Below, piece after piece: positions 11,550 through 21,204 of a stretch of DNA of 64,000 nucleotides. Where the stretch lies: assembly GCA_019915135.1 (NCBI GenBank), contig JAHLMK010000011.1:992001-1056000 (forward strand). The letters run 5' to 3'. The notes beneath the pieces were generated by a model. The model worked only from the letters and a program-made list of their open reading frames with translations. It did not search any database and was not told the origin of the DNA. The first letter of the stretch is position 1. The number at the start of each line of letters is the position of its first letter. Origin of the DNA: Strobilurus pachycystidiatus (taxonomy: Eukaryota; Basidiomycota; Agaricomycetes; Agaricales; Physalacriaceae). The translations under genes were made by a program, and so were the position numbers.

Positions 11550-12245
11550 GCGCTCCTCTGGCGACAACGCCGCAAATGTCTCCCGCGCCACCGTCTGACG
11601 GAAGGCGTGCCCGTACGTCTCTCCTGTTTGGATTCCGGCCGCGACCTCCTCGCTCCATGCACGCGCTACCAAATCGTCCAACGCGTCCTTGTTGGCGACC
11701 TGCCATTCCTGATAGGCCTGTCGCGCTTTTTTGGGTCGCCGCATCCCGGTCAGCTGGACGAGAAGGTGGGCGTATGGATCATGAATGAGTCCGGAGCGTA
11801 AATTGATGCGGATGCGACGACGACGCCTCGCACGGTACATCAACCATCGCCGAATAGCCTGAGTTCATACATCAGTAAGAAATTTACGCTCCCCGCGAAT
11901 GTCACTCACTGCCTTTCTCTCCTTTATAACCTGGCGCTTCCTCTTTGTTTCGTCGGCGTCAAGGTCCTCAGGCAATGGGGGATGCGCAGTGTCGATATCC
12001 CTCCAACTTTTGTCCGGCTCGCTGCTGAACGGATCCGTTCCGAGGGGGAGGCGCCAGGGGAAGATGGTAAAGTATTTCAGGTAGATTTTTCTCAGAGCCT
12101 CCGCCTCGCTGACGTATCCTGCCTCCAGCGCCTCAGTGTACATCGGCAGCTCCTCTAGCAAGAATTCACTACGGCCGCCCCGAGCCCATCCCTTCTCGCT
12201 CTTGAGCTCGGATAGAGGCTTGGGAGCACGAGCTTTACGCGTCAT
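11550..12245 (-). pseudogene. Host small gene truncated by element A LTR
   Basis: The minus-strand gene starts at the ATG at 12245. A 51-nt intron (donor GTGAGT, acceptor just before the 11843 region) joins two exons in frame. The product is basic at the start, then has an arginine-rich stretch and a helical segment rich in Lys, Ala and Glu. Its coding sequence runs straight into the LTR at 11549, so the C terminus is lost or lies left of element A, outside the window. I do not recognise the family. It is a small hypothetical protein in the cluster near a KDZ transposase. The insertion is inside an exon. Confidence 0.6.
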
Positions 12246-12635
12246 TGTGAAAGCACAGAGCTGGCAAACTAAAGGTAACCGTGATGGCGCATTGGCAGTA
12301 CCTCAAGACTAATTCCAATTCCAGTGGTGGCGTCACTTTCCAAGCGCGAATGGCATATGGTTGCAGGGGCACCTTTGGAGACCGCCGTCTTCTCCTTCCA
12401 AATTGGATTTCAGGCTGGCGGACCGCGCGCTGGCGGCCCGCGCGTATCTCGGCATCGGCATAATTTTATTACACAGTCTAGAACCCAATTCTGTCTACTA
12501 CACGTACCACATGCTTCAAACATTGGGCTAGCTGGATGGGGTATTTTGGCTGGTCGTGGATATTTAATTTGCGCGGCTCATACTTGTCTTATCATCCTCA
12601 ATCGGAAGTTTGTTTGCTCTATCACATTCCCCGTC
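12246..12635. other. Divergent intergenic region between two small genes
   Basis: The 390 bp between a minus-strand gene starting at 12245 and a plus-strand gene starting at 12636 presumably hold both promoters. I see no TATA box at a convincing distance, no repeat and no coding sequence. Confidence 0.5.
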
Positions 12636-13668
12636 ATGATCGAGACCCACCACATCATACTCACCGATTCTGACTCCTCTGGCGAGGAGGTTTTGGACTA
12701 TGCATCTGCCACCGACTTCTTAACCGATGGGGTGAACGACACCGAGGATGAACGATTTTGCAACCTCATTGCGTCCCTGGATCTTTCCGATGTCGCAGGT
12801 GTGTCGAATCTGGAACTCCAATCTGTTCGTCTTTGAGCTATTGCATACAGCCTCCGCGCCTCAAGCAATTCCTGCTACTCCTGTCAGGCCGCCTCGTCCA
12901 GCAGCTTCTCAGGTGGCGACCCCGCGGGGACGTGGCGACGACGAGGACGAAGCTACGCCTACCTATGTCGTTCACTCTCCGGCAGGCAGTCAGTATTACA
13001 AGCAATGGTGAGATATCAATGACTCCGCTTGGATTGCTTAAGCTATCTATCTCTGACATGATAATTGCTCGTCATTAGGTCCAATGCTGGGCGCATGTCA
13101 CAGCAACCGGACACCGTTGTCCGCCGACTCACCGCACGCTCCAGCCAACGCACACCACCCTCCTCGGCTTATGTAGTCTTCATCGGCCGTATTCCAGCTG
13201 CCTACCGTCAGTGGCGTGATGCGGAACCTTCCGTCAGTGGGGTTTCCAATGCTCTGCACTGCTCCTACCCAAGCTACGTGGAAGCCTGCGCAGCCTTCGA
13301 ATATGCCCGGGAGTATGGCCTTACACGCACCCCAGGTTTGCGATTTCCTCGTCCGCGAGCTATTCCTAACCTGGAAGACATTCTTGCCCTTCTGGAAACT
13401 GGTCCACCCCCTGCCACTCCTTTGACGACGGGAAACACGGGCTGGTATTGCGTCTTTCAGGGCCTCGTGCCTGGTGTCTATCCTTCATTGTGAGTCGATC
13501 CGAAATATGAAATTCCCTCCAGCTCTGACAGACGAAAGAATCGAGGCGTCCATACACACTGTTGGGATCTCGGGAGCGATTCACAAAGCTGCTCCAGACT
13601 TTGAAACCGCCCGTCGCAGATTCAAGAGGGCGGTGCTGGATGGATCCGTTAGATATCTTTCTGCTTGA
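12636..13668 (+). CDS. Small protein with RNase H1 N-terminal (viroplasmin-like) repeat(s)
   Basis: The gene is spliced, with GT-AG introns near 12799-12851, 13011-13078 and 13470-13518. The start is acidic and low-complexity and is followed by a proline-rich linker. Then comes a stretch matching the RNase H1 N-terminal/caulimovirus viroplasmin fold: a YVVFIGRIP strand, an aromatic-Arg-x-Trp turn, a VSG step and a helix around SYVEACAAFEYA. A second, weaker copy begins with WYCVFQGLVPG and continues after the last intron. In RNase H1 this domain binds RNA/DNA hybrids. Here no RNase H catalytic domain follows, so this is a stand-alone binding module. Such genes are common in agaricomycetes near mobile elements. 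The splicing of the last exon is my least certain choice. Confidence 0.65.
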
Positions 13669-13733
13669 GTACTTGATGTATTAATCTTATTCGCACAATC
13701 CCGGAAGCAGACAATCAACGTGTATTTATTCTC

Positions 13734-14424
13734 TCAGTCATTGGTCTCCTCTGGTGCGAACGATGTACAACGTAAGGTCAAGTTCTCAATAGCATCGTCC
13801 AATCCCCCAGCTGCGTTATGCGCCGCAATGTCCTTGAGATAATCAATGAGACGGATGAAGTGTCTGTTGATATCGATGGCCGTGTCCCATGCTTCCCCCT
13901 CGGCGGCCTGGATGGCGATGAGAGCGTGGCCAGCTGCACGCACCGGGCGGAAAACAGCCTTGACGCCGGCCATCTCGATGTTGATATATGCCGAGGGGTC
14001 TGCATCCGCTTGTGCACGAAGCGCCACTTTCCACGCGTAATCGCGAGGACAGCCTCCAGTAGTCGCCAGTAGTTTGATAAAATGAGCCTTGGCCAGCGAA
14101 ACGTACTCGCTCTGCATACTGCAAAGCAGGTACATGAATTAGTCGCGAAATGCATGTGGTAGGTAGTGGGACGTACACAGTTACGCGTTCATCGCGCAAC
14201 GGTGCATCCATCTCGTTGGCCTCCCGAGCCTGTTGAGCAGCCCGTCGGTTCGCATATGTCTGTTTACGTCGCTCGCTGATAGCATTACGATGTCTAATAA
14301 CGCTTGTCAGGCTAATGGCCACAGACAGCGAACCTAAGACTTACTTTTCTTCATAACGCTTTCGCCTCAACCTGAGACCCTCTCGCCTTTCCTCATCCGT
14401 TTGATACTTCGTTGGTCGCACCAT
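13734..14424 (-). CDS. Small protein with basic, bZIP-like N terminus (unknown function)
   Basis: Three exons on the minus strand start at the ATG at 14424. The introns (donors at 14344 and near 14175) are GT-AG and keep one frame ending at 13734. The first 60 residues are strongly basic and helical with many Arg, Gln and Ala, like a bZIP basic region, but no leucine zipper is obvious. The rest (about 130 residues) is a helical domain with conserved-looking Trp and His residues and no catalytic motif I know. It may be a nucleic-acid-binding protein of the cargo cluster. The annotation as a gene rests on clean splicing and good codon structure. Confidence 0.6.
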
Positions 14425-14580
14425 GTAGAAGGCAGAGTTTACGAGGGTTCAAAGAAGGGTCGGTCGCGAGAGACTGGTGTCACCGTGGACGGAGAGGTTG
14501 TCCGATGAAGGTGATCACTAGACAAGTCTGAGCCCACCCAGTTTCGCATAAGTGATCAGCATGTCGCCTCAGATTTGCAC

Positions 14581-14707
14581 GACTTTAACTACACTTTTAC
14601 CATACATCAACCGGACCTTTACCTGACTTTTACCACCCTTCACCATACATTAACTGACAATTACCAGACCTTAACCGACGGTAACGATACTTTTACCCGA
14701 CCTAAAC
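14581..14707. repeat. Degenerate 10-11 bp tandem array (12 units)
   Basis: Twelve units of 10 or 11 bp follow one another, nearly all ending in AC and most carrying TTTAC or TTAAC, for example CTGACTTTTAC and CAGACCTTAAC. The period equals one helical turn, so the shared bases lie on one face of the DNA. The array sits in a 374-bp gap (14425-14797), upstream of the gene starting at 14424 and downstream of the gene ending at 14798. Confidence 0.65.
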
Positions 14708-14797
14708 TGCACACCCTCGACGACAGTCGTACTCTGAGAGTCTCTCTTTCCGACGGCACCAAAAACATGACTTTCAATCGCTTTCATTCACACAATA

Positions 14798-15790
14798 TTA
14801 TACCAGGCCAATTGGGCCACACGATGTAGCACTACTATGTCTATTGCAGCGGCCTATTGCCATATTCCGGCCCACGCCCAATGAGATCGAATGCCAGCTA
14901 CGAGACGAGACGTCACGAACATCCTTCCAATCTCGATATAGTGGACTGCTCACCGATTCATGGCCTGCCAAGGCCTCAGCAGCTGCTCGAAGCTCTGGAA
15001 AAGCTTGAAATAGCCCGGGCAGCTCTTGGTGAGGAATGCGTCCGGCCGACGCAGCTTCCTCCTCGGTCTCCTCGATGATAGGAATGTCTGGGAAGGCGCG
15101 ACGCAGCTCGTCAATATCGTCCCCGACGTAGGACGTCGCAGGATCTCCAATGCCTGTCAGAACGACGGTGACATTCAAACGGCAGTAATACGTACCTGGC
15201 GGGGGTCGTGGTGCATCATCGGGCCAGCCAAGGATGTGCAAGAGCCGGTACCAGTTCAAATCGCGAGCGTTGAGACCGATGGCCTTGCGAAACGTCTTCC
15301 GAAAGACGTAAGAGTTGAGGAGCCGGCATAGGTGAGCGAGATCGGCATTCGTGAGGACACCGCAGTTGCCAATTGGCTCAATAAGCCATGGTGCGTTAGA
15401 CCGAGTCAGACGGCCGCGGAGGGGCTCCTGCATCTGATAGATATCGGGGATGCCGTCTTTCGCCTCCTGCTCGTAGTCTCGGATGGGGGCGGGAACACCT
15501 GCGCAGACAATCATGAGAGGCGCGGAAAACAACAGTATGGTGGTCGTCATGCACGCTGTGGTGGCTTAACCTTGGTATCACGAATGTAGATGGGGCGATT
15601 CTTGCGCAGCTCGGCCTCGATGAAACTACAACAACAAATGAATGGAATGGGCACAGCGCGAAAGGAATACTCACCGCTGTGCATGTCGGCTTGCTCTCCA
15701 ACGGGGCGCGTGGTGTTCGAGGTACACCATGACGGAGTCAAGCAGGCAGGGAAGGTAGACGAAAATGAAGGCAAGGAAATTCCTCGGCAT
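14798..15790 (-). CDS. Small hypothetical protein of a three-member local family (member 1)
   Basis: Exons on the minus strand run from about 15790 with introns near 15626-15674 and 15154-15195, both GT-AG and in frame, to a stop at 14798. The first residues are hydrophobic, so an upstream exon or signal-like segment is possible. A segment at 15221-15388 (starting APWLI, with FRKAIGL and a final GWP) aligns with segments at 39430-39597 and 17111-17275 in two neighbouring genes. The C-terminal part has acidic and alanine-rich helices. No known domain was recognised. The last 60 codons before the stop may contain a further intron. Confidence 0.55.
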
Positions 15791-16034
15791 GCTCCCAAAC
15801 CTGCATGGCAGTATAAGTCCAAGTTGGGTTAACGATCGATCAATCAGTCATAATCCATCAACCGGCCCGTTCGGCTTTGTTATAAGTAAGTTTCAAGACA
15901 TTGCACTGTGACCCGTACTTACTTCCACATGTCTTCTGCAGCGCACGAGCAGACTTGTCTCTTCCGCAGCCCGGCTCGAGTGGGTCCGGGCCACGACGGA
16001 GAAGGTATCGAACGCGTCTGGGACGCGCTGTCCA

Positions 16035-16820
16035 ATGCCTTTGTTGACGCACCTCCTCCTGGTATGTTATGTTTACGATACATCGCGGACAGGCCACTTA
16101 TGCTACCCTCAGCGCAGGAGACACCTAGCGACGCGCTTCATGTTAAAGATGGACCGCCTACTGTGGCCGTACACGACGACTCCGGTGAGTTTCACAGAAG
16201 ACGTAGCCGCACCCAGACTCACGCAGTCGGTCGTTGTAGAGACCGATGACGATATGCCAGCGCTCTGGTGTAAGTACTCAATGCTCTCAATACTTCAGGC
16301 TACTCATACTCCTGATTTAGCCGAAGAAGAGTGGCAGCGCTACGAGCAAGATGCCCTTAGACTCAGAGCTGCCAAGGAGCAGGGTCCTCGTACGTTTGGT
16401 TCACGTCGAGCAGATATAACCAACCAACTCATTACTCTTTAGGCGTTGACTATTGTGATGAGCTCCCGGCCGCCCTTTTGACACCGGATGGGGACGCCAA
16501 TGACCGAGCTCGAGCACACCGGGACCGTTACGCCAGGACCGTCGCACAGAGCGCCACCGGTACGTTGACGCTTCTGAAACTAGACAGGATACATCTGATC
16601 AATATTTTTAGACGACAACGACGATGAGCAGTTCGTACTCCCGGACGACTACATCACCGGTGATCCCTACACCGACGCCTTCAACGAGCTTGCCATGCGT
16701 CCCCTCAAGCGGGTGTACGGCTTATTGTTTGATCCTACCCCTTACCTGGAGTGGCATGAGGTGGCTGCCACTTGCGATCCTGAGACGCTCCGCGAGGTGT
16801 CAGACTCTTTCAGACCCTAG
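16035..16820 (+). CDS. Small hypothetical protein, multi-exon
   Basis: From the ATG at 16035, introns at 16062-16112, about 16272-16322, 16381-16441 and 16561-16611 are all GT-AG of 50-60 nt. They keep one frame to a stop at 16818-16820, giving about 200 aa. The product begins with a basic segment, then acidic helices, and ends with a Tyr/Pro-rich region. I do not recognise it. An extra upstream exon is possible. The consistent frame over four introns is the main evidence that this is real. Confidence 0.5.
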
Positions 16821-17065
16821 TCACATTTCGCTAGCTGTGCCTTCGAATCCAAGCCGTTTGCCATAAGATAGCAAGAATTGATTTTCACACTTCTGTTCGG
16901 CATTTGCCAAGAATGAATCTCAATATTGAATGTTCCAAGAATAATTATGTAACAGAGACTTTTGCCATATCTACCAAAAATTGTGGCCATCGGGGAGAAG
17001 GTAGATAAAGAATCATAGGATGTTATTGAACACAATGTGGACATATGGTGAAATTAGCTAGCTCT

Positions 17066-17441
17066 TCATTCCATGTTTTCGGGTAATTCCAGCCACATCT
17101 GATGCTCCTCTGACAGCATCGAAAGGAAGCGGCCCCAAGCGAGCGTCGTCTGATGAAGGCCGACAGCCTTTGCAAGGAACCGACAAAAATCAGAACTTGC
17201 GCGGCACAACTCTTGAAGGTTGTAGAGGTCGTCACGGATGATGATGCCGGATGCTTGGAAGACGCGTAGGAGTGGTCCAAAACCCCATCCTCGGAGCACG
17301 GAGGCAATGTATGGTCCGACACGATTATCCTCAACGATGTAACGACGGTGTCGGTGTGGTCGTCCTACAAATGCAAGATGAGCAGTGATTTGGAAAGTCC
17401 GGCTAGGAGTGAACATACGCAGCCCGAGACGCAGCTCACGG
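17066..17441 (-). pseudogene. 3' part of a host gene split by element B (local family member 3)
   Basis: On the minus strand the exon continues from the insertion site (17441). A 54-nt intron follows (donor GTATGT near 17420, acceptor TTTGTAG), then a coding exon that ends at 17066. The segment at 17111-17275 has the same pattern as those at 15221-15388 and 39430-39597: a Gly-Ile pair, a Leu-rich helix, a KAVGL box and a final aromatic-Arg-Phe-Leu helix. The 5' half of this gene is at 38221-38583. With one copy of the 4-bp duplication removed, the two halves are in the same frame. Confidence 0.7.
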
Positions 17442-19118
17442 TGATGTGCAAGTTCGGAATAGACCTCTGAAAAGAAGCTATCGTCTAACCACACTATCAA
17501 TCCTTATCACAACTAGTACTCCTTGTAAGGGAGCTGGGGTGCACAAAGGTTCGAGAGAACAAGGTGCTTTTGGGTAATGGAGAAATAGAGATGTATTCCG
17601 AATCGCTGTAGTTAAACTACGAGTTGTTTTTGGGGGTGTAGGGATTCTGATCGAAATGACACAAGAAAACCTTGAAGTCGTAGGCCGAACCTCTTGACGT
17701 ATGAAGACCTTAAACAGCGCGAGGCAATGTAGCTTCTACCTATCAAGTGCTCTGGTGTACAAGGACTTTGTCTTGGAATCGTCAGGCCGCTACCGCAGGT
17801 TTTACGCCACTGGACTGCTAACGATAAGGACTCCTTCTTGCACTTAAACCAAACTTCTAGTGTCTTGCACCGGGACCAAAGGTTCCGAAAGGTGTCTCAG
17901 ACGTTGACAACACTCGTTCAAACTCGACTTATTCCTCAAAGGGAAGTACTTCACGAAAGAGCGTGAGTGCAGGGCAGAACCACTTGCAAACCGGCCTTCT
18001 TGCGAATACAAGGTTCTAACACCAAGTAGATTCGTTGGTACTTGACTTGGTACGTCGGAATAAGGTTCTTTCGAGTCTTTCAAGGAGTTTGGCAACACCT
18101 GATGTCTTTAAATCTTGGAAAGGTCTTTGGGTCTTTGTGTACTTTGGGTTCTTTGCAGAAATGAGTCGAAACTCGAGATAGATTCACTACAATGGCTGCG
18201 TCTGACTAGCGGCTACTGGAGGGGGCTCTAAGCTACCGAAATATGGGTCCTTTGGGCCCTTTTATACTACTGGTGGGTTCCTACTGAGTAAGCATCTATT
18301 CTAGGATCGGATACATCGGACTTTCGAGTCATACAAGTGCTGGATTCTTATTGGCTATCCCTGGTCGAAACAACTGCGGCCAGGCCGCTTGGTCCTTTAG
18401 CCATATACGCCACCTTGGCGGTATGGTACAATCCTTGTGCCCAGGAGATCAAGGTCCGATAAGGACTTCGATCCTTAGGTATCTTTATGTTGCAAGGTCC
18501 TACGGACACCTGCTTTCTTGTGGCTAGGTTGGATGGAGATCGTTAAGAACGTCCTTTCGAGCGCAGACACTACAGGGGAGTGTTTTCTTAAAGTGGTAAT
18601 ACACCCTGCTTTCGGGGTGGTCCTTGATCGTGGATCATGATCGATCGGCATAGCGGAAGGCGTCGGTTCGGAGTCCTTGACAGCTCCGAAGATTGTTTCC
18701 CCAAAAGGGTTGTGACGTCCTTGAACTATTTCGGGACCTTCCAGGTCTTTGGGTTGAGGTGCGCAGGTCTCGGGTCGCTCGAACTGAACCGCCTGGAGAC
18801 CTTTGGACCCTCCTTGGGTGCGAATGGTTATAGCACATCGTCTGTAGTACAAGGTACACGCAAAGGTACGGGATCTTGAAAGGGATCCAACGCGCGGATA
18901 AGGATATTCGGATGAAGGTGATCGAAGGTTTCGATCGCGCCTGTCCTAAAGGACTTGTTAAGGCGCCTGGACCTTGTCCTGGAGGCTTGCCCGCGTCAAG
19001 GCAGTAACTCCTGCGTGCTCTATCCTAAGTACTTGACTGGAGGTTCCTAAGGTCTTTGGGCTGTTCAGGAATCGCAAAATTCCCCGTTTCTAGTACTGGA
19101 ATAGTACCCTGCGTATCA
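17442..19118 (-). repeat. 3' LTR of element B (1677 bp)
   Basis: It begins TGATGTG on the plus strand and ends GTATCA, so the termini are TGAT...ATCA. It matches 36544-38220 base for base apart from a G-run length near 17630, one G near 18128 and one C/T near 18779. A sense TATA box (minus strand) lies near 18257-18265. Confidence 0.95.
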
Positions 19119-19127
19119 TCTCCCCTT
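19119..19127 (-). promoter_or_regulatory. Polypurine tract of element B
   Basis: On the minus strand AAGGGGAGA directly precedes the 3' LTR, the same tract as in element A. Confidence 0.8.
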
Positions 19128-19261
19128 GACTTATGAAATGTCGTCCGCGACATAGTCCTTGGTGGTTCAGAACCTTTATCCTGGGTACCAGGCCGTCGTG
19201 ACGAAGTCCCCTTTTGGTTTCTATCGCCCGATGGACCCTCTTTTGCCTAACTTCGTTCCGT

Positions 19262-19270
19262 TATAAAAGG
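19262..19270 (+). promoter_or_regulatory. TATA box of the fused antisense cargo gene
   Basis: TATAAAAGG lies about 47 nt before the ATG at 19317, at the same place as in element A. Confidence 0.65.
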
Positions 19271-19316
19271 TCCTGGGACTTGTCCTCAGACCTTTCATTC
19301 CTGCCTTTATTCTATC

Positions 19317-20814
19317 ATGGCTCCCAAAACTTGGACTCCCATCGCAAAACTGCTTCCCACAACGCCGCACGTTCCGTCCGCGAAGGACCTGATCACTACG
19401 CGCGACCTTGGCGCCGGTCTCGTCGCTTATGCGCTCGACTACGACCCTCCAGCCAACACACCCGACTTCCTTATGTACCTCGGCATGCATCTTACGCTCA
19501 TCATTCCCAAGGTCCATCGTCTGGACCTCAAGAAGGCGTGTTCGAATCCCGACGTGGCACTGGAGATCACCGGCTATGTTGACAAGATCATGGAGAGAGT
19601 CCTTGTGTGTACTCCTTCGCTGTGTTCTTTTCCTGATCCTGACTTCATCCTGTCCTTGTTTTCTTTAGGCCGTCGCCCATGACCTTCGCACCTTTCCGAA
19701 TGGTTCCAAGGTGTCGACGGACATGGCGGTGTTCTTTTTCAACCTTCGCCTCTATGTAGGGATGCTGGTACACCTGCTGGGGATTCACCCTCAGACGCCG
19801 ACGCACCACATCGCTCATATCCTCCAACCTTTGGTGAGCAGCTGCAAGAAGGCGTCTAACGCCCACTTCCCTGGCCTGTCCCCGGGTCACCCTATGCATC
19901 CGGATAACGCTTATTTCAAGCCGGACAAGCTTGAGAAAGGCAAGGTATGTCCGTTCGTTACTCGTCGGTTTCCTACTGTAACCTCTGGATGTCTTCGCTT
20001 AGAAGACGAAGAAATCGCCCGAGGTCGTTACCGAGGCCATGGAGAAACGAGCCGAGGCGGGAGACGGCGACGTCGCGATGGATCCCGACTCTTGTGCGCG
20101 CTTCTTTCCTTTGTACTACACCGCCGTCGAACTTTGCAAAGCTTGGTTCGCCGAAGGCAATACCCTTGACGGTGAAGGCGCCCGCTTCCACCTGGGGGAC
20201 CTTAACATGGACATCCTTGCGAGTCACCCTTGGTTTACCCAAGAGTTCATCGGACCTTTCATGGTGAGTTAAACCTGGTCTTTTCCTTTCATGTCTTGTG
20301 GTCGGCGCTGACCTTAGACGTAGGTCGAGGCTCACTTTGGTGGTTACTCCGGCTTTTCCACACTCCTTCGCTCGCTTTACATCGGGTCTGACGACCTGAA
20401 GGTCCTTCCTGTTCAGTATGGGGACCTTCCCGCCGACCTTGTCACGGTTATGAAGTGGTGGCCAGAGTTCCAACGTCAGAACTCTGCTCTTTACGGCTGG
20501 GACGACGCCTACGCGTTGGATAGACCTCCCAATATGCGTCGGTTGATCCCTGAGATTGACCTTCCCGCCAATCGGGTCCGTGAACAACTTCGTAGTTTGA
20601 GGTCCGTTTGTAACTTCTGTGTTTCCAGCGCCCCAACCAGTCGCTGCCTATCATCGATCCACTACTCTGGCTCATCGACTGGTCGGAGGCCACCGAAGTA
20701 GACTACGAACTCCTTGCTGCTAGTATGTTAGCAATCGACCTTAGCCACGCAGGACCTTTCTATGCGCGCCTTGCGAACCTTGCGGTCCCTCCTGATTGGA
20801 GTCGTTTTGCTTAG
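19317..20814 (+). CDS. Antisense cargo gene of element B: in-frame fusion of cargo genes 1 and 2 (420 aa)
   Basis: Exons 19317-19604, 19669-19944, 20003-20263, 20324-20575 and 20629-20814 join to 420 aa with all introns intact. The first two and a half exons equal cargo gene 1 of element A (8146-9680). From about 20095 on the sequence equals cargo gene 2 (6634-7770). The joint falls inside a 13-bp sequence that occurs in both parent genes (8889-8901 and 7340-7352 in element A, 12 of 13 bases equal), and both genes read it in the same frame, so the deletion created a continuous frame. The C-terminal helical part of gene 1 and the N-terminal part of gene 2 are missing. Function unknown. Confidence 0.75.
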
Positions 20815-21204
20815 TCCTTAGTTGACTTCTTTTGACCTAAAGGTCGCTTTTCTTTTCTGCCTTACGAATGTTCCTTATAGTCACATTGCTTTGTCTGTAT
20901 TACTTTACTCGTAACACAGCTTCTTGTGGACCTTTTCATCGTCTAAGGTTCTCAGCCCCCGAACTTCGCGACCTTTGATATTCCAAGGAGAGTCCTGGAT
21001 TCTCCCCTTGACTTAAGGTTCCCACTAAGGTTCCTTGTTCTTGCACCTCGGTGGTTTTCACACGGTTCTTTGGAGTACAAGAAGTTGTATATTTTTATAA
21101 AATACAACGGGGCGGGGAATGCGTATATGAAAAGTGTCCGTTTGGCACTGACTGGTATTCGTGTATATAAAAAAAAAAAAGAAAAGATTAGCGGCGGGAC
21201 GCGA
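20815..21204. other. Convergent 3' region of element B cargo genes
   Basis: This 390-bp non-coding spacer is the counterpart of 6248-6633 in element A, with an A-rich run near 21169-21184 and an AT-rich patch near 21085-21105. It has no coding potential that I would trust. Confidence 0.55.
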
